From Acidobacteriaceae bacterium (GTDB lineage Bacteria > Acidobacteriota > Terriglobia > Terriglobales > Acidobacteriaceae): 11,135 bases of DNA. A program made the translations under genes and the position numbers. Of the stretch, positions 1 to 4,888 are shown piece by piece (the stretch's first letter is position 1; every line of letters starts with the position of its first letter). The notes below the pieces were generated by a model. That model ran no database searches, had not been told where the DNA came from, and saw nothing but the letters and a program-made list of their open reading frames with translations. The stretch is taken from NCBI GenBank assembly GCA_030040115.1, contig JASHUH010000588.1:1-11135 (forward strand), read 5' to 3'.

Positions 1-20
1 TTAAATAATATGAATAACTA

Positions 21-1143
21 AGGACGGGTGCGGCATCGGATAAAGTGGGAGGAAGCTCGATGCCGCTGGGTCGTCCTTTGATGCCGCTCTCGATCAGCCA
101 GAGCGAGCGTGCGCAGTTGCTGTCCTGGAGCCAACGGCCCAAGACCGCGCAGGCCGTGGCGATGCGCGCGCGCATCGTGCTGCTGGCCGCCGAGGGCCAG
201 AGCAACACCCAGGTTGCCAAGGCAGTCTCCACCACCAAGCACACGGCAGGCAAATGGCGCCAGCGCTATCTGGATGCGGGCCTGGACGGTCTGCTGGATG
301 AGCCGCGCCCCGGCACACCGCGCAAGCTAAGCGATGAGCAGGTGGAACGCGTGCTGAGCAGAACTCTGGAGAGCCAACCGGAGATGGCCACGCACTGGTC
401 CACCCGAGACATGGCCAAGGCGTGTGGATTGAGCCAGTCGTCCGTCAGCCGCATCTGGCGTGCTTTTTCGCTGGCTCCGCACCGCAGTGAGACCTTCAAA
501 TTATCCAAAGACCCCCTGTTCATCGACAAGGTGCGTGACATCGTGGGACTTTATATGAACCCTCCCCAGCGCGCCCTGGTCTTATGCGTGGATGAAAAAA
601 GCCAGATTCAGGCGCTGGACCGCACGGCTCCACTGTTGCCTATGGGGCCGGGGCAGATCGAGCGCCGCAGCCACGACTATACGCGGCACGGCACCCAGCC
701 TGTTTGCTGCGCTGGACACCAAAACCGGCAAGGTCATCGGCCAGAACCAGCAACGCCATCGTTCTCAACAGTTCCGCAACTTCCTCGACGCCATTGAAAA
801 GAACCTGCCCGAGTCACTGGACGTTCACCTCATCATGGACAACTACGGAACGCACAAGACGAAGTTAATTCAGAACTGGCTGGCCAAACGTCCCCGATTC
901 CATGTCCACTTCACGCCCACCTCGGCCTCATGGCTGAACCTGGTGGAACGCTGGTTCGCCCTGCTCACTGAACGTCAGCTTCGCCGCCGCGTCCACCGCT
1001 TCACCCGCGAACTCAAAGCGGCCATCGACGACTTCATCGAGCACCACAACCGCGATCCCAAGCCCTTCGTCTGGCATAAATCCGCAGACCAAATCCTCGA
1101 ATCTGTAGCCAGATTTTGCAAACAAATTAATGACTCAGGTCAC
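21..1143 (+). mobile_element. IS630-family insertion sequence, copy 1
   Basis: The element is bounded by TA dinucleotides at 19-20 and 1144-1145, as expected for IS630/Tc1-type transposons, which duplicate a TA target. The inward-reading ends are only weakly alike (AGGACGGGTG on the left, GTGACCTGAG on the right), so the exact tips are inferred. Almost the whole element is the transposase gene, whose stop codon overlaps the right TA (cacTAG). The left flank (1-18) is AT-rich, unlike the rest of the window. The transposase is frameshifted, so this copy is probably not autonomous. Confidence 0.6.
47..53 (+). promoter_or_regulatory. Ribosome binding site of IS630 copy 1 transposase
   Basis: The purine-rich GGGAGGA ends 6 bases before ATG 60. 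It decides in favour of that start over the in-frame GTG at 45, which it overlaps. Confidence 0.5.
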
Positions 1144-1146
1144 TAG
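60..1146 (+). pseudogene. IS630-family transposase, frameshifted
   Basis: This gene encodes a DDE transposase of the IS630 family, which cuts and rejoins element ends at TA targets. Start ATG 60 is chosen because GGGAGGA lies 7 bases upstream; a GTG at 45 is in the same frame. An N-terminal helix-turn-helix region (residues ~15-140) is followed by the catalytic core with D178 (LCVDEKSQ), a second Asp at 838-840 (IMDNYGTHK) and Glu at 946-948 (LNLVERWF), 35 residues apart. The reading frame changes at about 693-697: upstream the protein reads DYTRHGT, and homology resumes one frame over as SLFAALDTKTGK. This is a net +1 (or -2) shift. The first frame then runs on without homology to a stop near 797. 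All three catalytic acids survive but in two frames, so no full-length protein is expected unless the shift is bypassed. Confidence 0.85.
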
Positions 1147-2220
1147 TATCTACTTGCATAAATCAGAGTAACATGGTTTGGGTCGCGAAGGGTGGACTTG
1201 GGTTTTGGTCCATTCGAAGGGAATGGCGGTTTCCTTGCATGCGCGGACGAACTGATCGATGGCCTCGCGGAGTTGGCGGGCGTGGGTACAACTGAGTCCG
1301 CGCAGGGCTTGGCGGCTGAGGATGCTGAACCAGACCTCCACCAGGTTGAGCCACGAGGCGTGGGTGGGGATAAAGTGCAGATGCACGCCGGGGTGGCGTT
1401 GAAGCCAGCGGTCGTGCTTGGGTTTGCGGGTATTGAGATTGTCCACGATGACGTGCAGTTCCCGGCGCGGATGTGCGGCCACGACATCGTTCATAAAATC
1501 CAGAAACTCCCGCCGCCGGCGCGCATAATGACCCACTTGCACATCTCCGTTGGCCACCTCCAAAGCGGCGAACAACGTAGTCGCGCCGTGGCGCTTGTAA
1601 CCATGGTTGCATCCGTTCAGCGCCCGCCCGTCGGGCAGCCGAATCCAACCTTGCGCCCGTTCCAGGACCTGAATGTACGGCTTCTCGTCCACGCACAAGA
1701 CCACCGCATTTTCCGGCGGGTTCAGATACAACCCCACCACGTCCGCCGCCTTTTGCGCAAACTCCGGGTCGGTGGAGATGCACCAACTGCGCCGCCGTTG
1801 CAGTTGGATCTTGTGTTGGCGCAACACCCGCCAAATCTGGTCGTCGCTGATATCCGGCAAGGCGCGCGCCAGCAGTGGTCCTGACCACTGGCTGTAGCCC
1901 AGCGGCGGTGTTCGATCCAGTTGCGCCAGAATGCGTCTTTCGGTCTCTCGTCCATAGCGCGCAGGTTTGCCGGCCCGCGACCGATCCAGCAATCCCGCCA
2001 GGCGGTGGCGGGCAAAGCGCTGACGCCATTTGGAAACCCGCGCCGCCCGGGTACGCAACTGCTGGGCAATCGAGCGTGTGCCCAGCCCGTCACTGGCCAG
2101 AAGTATGATGCGCGCTCGTTCCACCTGACGGTGCTCGCCGGAACCGGCGCGGCTCCACTGCAAAAGCGTTTCCCGTTCCTCGGAAGTCAGCTGGATGCAG
2201 GCGGCTGTGCAGTACCTCAC
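1146..2220 (-). mobile_element. IS630-family insertion sequence, copy 2
   Basis: The same heptamer, TCACTAG, occurs at both edges (1140-1146 and 2217-2223), with TA at 1144-1145 and 2221-2222. Classical IS630 inserts at the TA of CTAG and duplicates the TA, so this 1,075-bp segment fits a complete element. Inward-reading ends are GTATCTACTTGCATA and GTGAGGTACTGCACA, which share GT and a TACT(T)GCA-like core. The transposase gene fills the element: its stop lies 3 bases from the left TA, and its probable GTG start is the last codon at the right tip. The element differs in sequence from copy 1, so this is not a tandem duplication. Confidence 0.65.
1150..2220 (-). CDS. IS630-family transposase, apparently intact
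   Basis: This is a 356-residue DDE transposase with no frameshift or internal stop. An N-terminal helix-turn-helix (IQLTSEERETL, then SKWRQRFARH) is followed by the catalytic core with D178 (LCVDEKPYIQ), D260 (VIVDNLNT) and E295 (LNLVEVWF). That is the D34E spacing typical of IS630. The usual DNxxTHK motif reads DNLNTRK here, a His to Arg change of unknown effect. I chose GTG 2220 because an element boundary lies at 2220/2221. The frame also stays open to an ATG at 2262, but that lies in neighbouring intron sequence. The only Shine-Dalgarno-like GAGG (2224-2227) is then outside the element, so expression may depend on the insertion site. The gene converges on copy 1 with only 3 bases between the stops. 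Confidence 0.85.
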   Translation of the reverse strand: MRYCTAACIQLTSEERETLLQWSRAGSGEHRQVERARIILLASDGLGTRSIAQQLRTRAARVSKWRQRFARHRLAGLLDRSRAGKPARYGRETERRILAQLDRTPPLGYSQWSGPLLARALPDISDDQIWRVLRQHKIQLQRRRSWCISTDPEFAQKAADVVGLYLNPPENAVVLCVDEKPYIQVLERAQGWIRLPDGRALNGCNHGYKRHGATTLFAALEVANGDVQVGHYARRRREFLDFMNDVVAAHPRRELHVIVDNLNTRKPKHDRWLQRHPGVHLHFIPTHASWLNLVEVWFSILSRQALRGLSCTHARQLREAIDQFVRACKETAIPFEWTKTQVHPSRPKPCYSDLCK

Positions 2221-2258
2221 TAGCCTCGTCGTGACCGGTTCACCATTCCCTTCCCATC

Positions 2259-2291
2259 CCACCGGACGTTCAGTTTTCCCGAATCCGGCGG
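2259..2291 (-). ncRNA. Group II intron domain V
   Basis: On the minus strand the sequence folds as follows: lower stem CCGCCGGA with UCCGGUGG (8 pairs including one G-U), a 2-nt CG bulge on the 3' side, upper stem UUCGG with CUGAA (one G-U), and loop GAAAA. This reproduces the invariant domain V architecture of about 34 nt with the two-nucleotide bulge and GNRA-like tip. The triad position reads CGC with the middle G in a wobble pair, the variant known from several bacterial introns, instead of AGC. Domain V is the catalytic centre of the ribozyme. It lies 32 bases after the maturase stop, as expected. I derived it by hand-folding, and it is well conserved compared with the damaged protein gene. 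Confidence 0.75.
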
Positions 2292-2323
2292 TCCGACAGT
2301 CTTCGTCTCACAGCATGCACAAG

Positions 2324-3316
2324 CTAACGCGGATACTCGACGACTCGGCTTCCGATGTAGATGATGTCTCGGGCATACAGAGCCGCATTCGGGTATTTCT
2401 TCCATCCGAAGCCTCGACCTTCAGTACGGTAGTTCAAGTATCGGCGAAAGCGAATGTTGATGAATCGCTGCAAGCGGCGAAATGCTTCGCTTGCGTTGGT
2501 GTGGCGGAAGTGAGCCACCCATCCCCGCATCATCTGATTCACTTGCTCAATAAACTCTGCGGGCGTTATCGGCGCCCGTCGCTTGGTGAAGTACTTAATC
2601 CGTCGCCGGATACTACGCTGCGCCGTCTTGCTGGGAGAGATATAGATGCACAGCTTGCCGCTAGAAGGCGAGCGACGTTTCACGAACTGGAACCCGATGA
2701 AGTCGAACCCATCGGTCAGCTTCGTAATCCGGGTCTTTTCCCGATTGATCGTCAGCCCCATGCGCGATGCGATCCCGGCGAATGCCTCGAGCGCCTTGTC
2801 CGCGCTCCCTCGGCAGACCAAGATCGCGCCATCCGCATAGCGGTGCAGCGAAGCTCCCAGTTTTTCCGGCTAGCCGCGCTTGTGCCATACCTGATCCAGC
2901 AGGTTAAGGTAGATGTTGCTGTACAGCGGTGAAATCGAAGACCCTTGCGGGACTCCCACCTCCGTCGGCTCCAGCACACCTTGATAGGCGACCTCGACCT
3001 TGAGGCTCTGCTTGATCAGACGCAGCATGCTCCCATCCACAATACGCTGCTTGATCAATATCAGCAGCTTGTTATGCGGAATGGTCGTGAAGTAGCTGCG
3101 AAAATCAATCTCGACAACGCCCCAGGCCCTCGCATACAGGTCCTCGCGGATGGCCATTGAGGCCATCCGCGCGCTTCTCTGCGGACGATAACCGTACGAG
3201 CATGGGTGAAAGTCTGCTTCAAAGATCGGCTCCAGCACCAGCTTCATTGCTGTTTGCACGATGCGGTCTCGAACTGTCGCGACGGTCAGCGCGAACTGCA
3301 CTTGACCGCAGTTCAC
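2324..3316 (-). pseudogene. ltrA: Group II intron reverse transcriptase/maturase, broken
   Basis: An intact homologue would splice and copy the intron RNA. Homology starts abruptly at ATVRDRIVQTAMKLVLEP (RT1/RT2 boundary), so about the first 80-100 residues are gone; the apparent Met at 3316 is not a real start. RT3 (VVEIDFRSYF) keeps its catalytic Asp, and RT4 (GVPQGSSISPLYSNIY) is intact. An in-frame TAG at 2870-2872 falls where relatives have Tyr (HKRG*PEKLGA). Eleven codons later the RT5 motif reads YADG, not YADD: codon 2828-2830 is GGC where GAC is expected, losing an essential Asp. The thumb/maturase X region follows (VNQMMRGWVAHFRHTNASEA) and the protein ends near EYPR. I see no HNH endonuclease domain. 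The protein is both truncated and catalytically dead. Confidence 0.9.
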
Positions 3317-3694
3317 ATTTGGGATGGGCGGAGATACGTCATCCGTTCCATCCGCTCCGAGGTAGTCGATTCGAGGTGCTCATGCAGCGGCGTGTTGCAG
3401 GCATCGATACTCTGATCCTTCGCGAGCCCCAGTTTGGCAGCATCAGCATTGCCCGTGAGTGGACGGACTGCGCTGATCCGTCTGTTTACGACGACCTCGT
3501 CTGTCGTCTTGGTCGCTTCGATACCGCAGGCAGGGGAAAAAGTCCAATCCACCCCAAAACCACGTCGAAATCACCCAGAAAGCGACCAGCTCGGCCGCAT
3601 CATCTGATAAGTGCGTTTGCGCCAACAAGCATTGCTTGAGCCACGTGAAGAGTTGGGCTGCCGCGGCCACGCCATTTTCGGGAAGTTCCGGCAT
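3317..3694 (-). pseudogene. Unrecognised gene start, truncated
   Basis: A plausible translation start lies at ATG 3694, with GAGGT ending 6 bases upstream. The protein begins MPELPENGVAAAAQLFTWLK and contains a well-formed segment, HLSDDAAELVAFWVISTWFW, then GLDFFPCL. After that it turns into Arg/Asp-rich sequence with no family look and stops at 3443. A second frame (3552 down to 3313) reads through the second half with a protein-like composition (GNADAAKLGLAKDQS, NTPLHEHLESTTSERM), so there may be a frameshift near 3540-3550. I do not recognise the family. The FWVISTWF-type segment recalls N-terminal parts of some hypothetical ATPases in mobile DNA, but that is a weak resemblance. It lies between the intron remnant and the IS21 remnant and is probably a fragment left by their insertion. 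Confidence 0.35.
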
Positions 3695-3816
3695 TCTTTA
3701 CCTCACAAGGTTGGAATTGTCAGCGGAAAGCCGATCTCGAGTCTGTCGAGCCCCCGCTGTAAAAGGGGTCTATAGATCAGTTTTGTGAGAACACCATTTT
3801 TCGAGGGACGTAGGCA
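3695..3816. other. Intergenic stretch, possible element edge
   Basis: I see no gene in this stretch. It contains CCCC and GGGG blocks around a short AT-rich spacer (3752-3769) followed by AT-rich sequence up to about 3800, which looks like the border of an insertion element. I could not find an inverted partner. It separates the divergent starts of the unrecognised minus-strand gene and the truncated istB. Confidence 0.3.
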
Positions 3817-4446
3817 GTGTCGGCGATAGGGCGACTTGAGAATCGGGCTCATGTTGCAGGCGGACTGCGCTACGCCAAGCTGCGCGGCAACGCCTGTGTC
3901 GAAGGCATCGACTATCGCGCTTCCCGCGGCTTGGACCGCAGCATGATGCGCTCGTTGGCGATCGACTCCGGCTGGGTGGCGCGGCGCGAGAACGTCTTCC
4001 TTGCCGGGCCAACCGGCGTGGGCAAGAGCTGGTTGGCTTGCACCCTGGCCCAGAAGGCTTGCCGTGATGGCTACCTCGTGCTCTACACACGCGCCGCCGC
4101 TCTGTTCCGCGATCTCGCCTTGGCCCGCGCCGACGGCAGCCTGCGCAATCTCCTCGTCCGGCTCAGCCACGTCGACGTCCTGGTCGTCGACGACTGGGCC
4201 ATGGTGCCGATGCAGGAAACCGAGCGGCGCGACTTCTTGGAGATCGCCGAGGAACGCTACCAAACCCGCTCCACCATCCTTACTTCGCAGGTTCCCGTCG
4301 CCAAATGGCACGAGCAGATCGGCGACGCCACCACCGCCGACGGCATCCTCGACCGGCTTGTGCACAACGCGCATCGCATCGAACTTCGTGGCGAATCCAT
4401 GCGCAAGACGCGAGGCAAGAAACCGGAAAACGGAGAAGAAACCTGA
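3817..4446 (+). pseudogene. istB: IS21-family IstB ATPase, N-terminally truncated
   Basis: IstB is the AAA+ ATPase helper of IS21-family transposition; it acts with the IstA transposase in target choice. The protein has a clear Walker A (GPTGVGKS, residues 64-71), Walker B (VDVLVVDDW, 119-127), and the family C-terminus (TSQVPVAKWHEQIGD, ILDRLVHNAHRIEL, GESMRK). Full-length IstB is about 250 residues; here only 209 codons are open and homology begins around ENRAHVAGGLRYAKLR, so about 40-60 N-terminal residues are missing. GTG 3817 is simply the first possible start and has no convincing ribosome binding site. No istA lies upstream; the preceding 500 bp hold unrelated fragments. The ATPase core is undamaged, so loss by deletion or by a neighbouring insertion is likely. 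It is probably non-functional without IstA. Confidence 0.85.
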
Positions 4447-4498
4447 CGAAGACCTGACTCTGTGAAAACCCCAGCCAACGTGGTTTCCATAGGCGCCA

Positions 4499-4541
4499 GT
4501 GCGGGGCAGGGGGCTTCAAACGCCAGTCCCTTGCCCCACAC
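4499..4541. repeat. GC-rich inverted repeat after istB
   Basis: The left arm GTGCGGGGCAGGG (4499-4511) pairs with CCCTTGCCCCACAC (4528-4541) with one mismatch and one bulge, and the inner GGC/GCC adds to the stem. No T-run follows on either strand, so it is not a typical intrinsic terminator. Its role is unknown. Confidence 0.5.
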
Positions 4542-4657
4542 CCCCATCCCCGCTTACGAACCGCAACCTCGCTTCGCTCGGAAAAAGAACCGAATACTAC
4601 TTGACGATCCCGATCAGTTCTTCCAGAATCAATCTCGCCGGCGTAGCTGCGCTCCAA

Positions 4658-4681
4658 CCCTGATCACAATCGCAGGAATCC
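4658..4681 (+). repeat. IS21 terminal repeat, inner copy
   Basis: This 24-bp motif begins CCCTGATC and ends AGGAATCC. It matches the copy at 4702-4725 at 19 of 24 positions, and the two starts are 44 bp apart. Multiple direct repeats of this type next to the end are characteristic of the IS21 family and bind IstA. Confidence 0.65.
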
Positions 4682-4701
4682 TGTTCGCCTTCACTCAGGA
4701 A

Positions 4702-4725
4702 CCCTGATCGACATCACAGGGATCC
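4702..4725 (+). repeat. IS21 terminal repeat, outer copy
   Basis: This is the second copy of the 24-bp motif (CCCTGATC...CAGGGATCC). It ends 3-5 bases before the inferred CA-terminated tip of the element. Confidence 0.65.
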
Positions 4726-4730
4726 GCACA

Positions 4731-4888
4731 CGAAACATCATGTATTTTCCAACCGCAGGGGGATTACGCTCGCTTGAATGGGATTCCGCCGAAGCATCGC
4801 GAACGCTGAAAACACAACAGGGTCTCCGCTGGGAATGCGCCAGAGGCCCTGGCTGAATCGGTCTATTAAGCGACTCAACACGGTCGGG
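4731..4888. other. Intergenic sequence downstream of the dehydrogenase
   Basis: This lies between the IS21 tip and the dehydrogenase stop codon. I see no gene and no convincing terminator; a short CCAG/CTGG palindrome near 4850 is too weak to call. Confidence 0.4.

Larger units (their letters stand above)
2224..3316 (-). mobile_element. Group II intron remnant (3' part, 5'-truncated)
   Basis: Read on the minus strand, this segment holds a broken maturase gene followed by a domain V hairpin, the order seen at the 3' half of a bacterial group II intron. The RNA domains I-III that should precede the maturase (roughly 500 bp or more) and the N-terminal part of the protein are missing. 5' truncation of this kind is what incomplete target-primed reverse transcription leaves, though deletion is also possible. 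The 3' intron boundary was not located: it should lie within a few tens of bases of domain V, where IS630 copy 2 now starts. The upper boundary near 3316 is approximate. Confidence 0.75.
4447..4730 (+). mobile_element. IS21-family right end (non-coding)
   Basis: This is the stretch after istB, up to the probable right tip GGGATCCGCA(CA) at 4728-4730. IS21 elements end in CA and carry several copies of a transposase-binding repeat near each end; two copies are seen at 4658-4681 and 4702-4725, with a weaker third near 4609-4632. No gene is visible here. The matching left end was not found near 3700-3816, in line with loss of istA and the left side of the element. Confidence 0.6.

Noticed and set aside
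592..602. A6 run (GATGAAAAAAGCC) near the start of the second frame of IS630 copy 1, as a programmed frameshift site
   Set aside because: Homology stays in the first frame for about 95 bases past the run, and the second frame is +1/-2 relative to the first. A -1 slip on A AAA AAG would enter the wrong frame.
2195..2932. Long plus-strand open frame across the intron remnant
   Set aside because: It is a shadow of the maturase pseudogene and domain V on the other strand, with no family-like motifs.
3483..3506. GACGAC/GTCGTC short inverted repeat as a regulatory site
   Set aside because: Six base pairs in a CG-rich coding-like context are expected by chance, and no promoter is nearby.
4499..4541. 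Inverted repeat as an intrinsic terminator of istB
   Set aside because: No T-run follows the stem on either strand.
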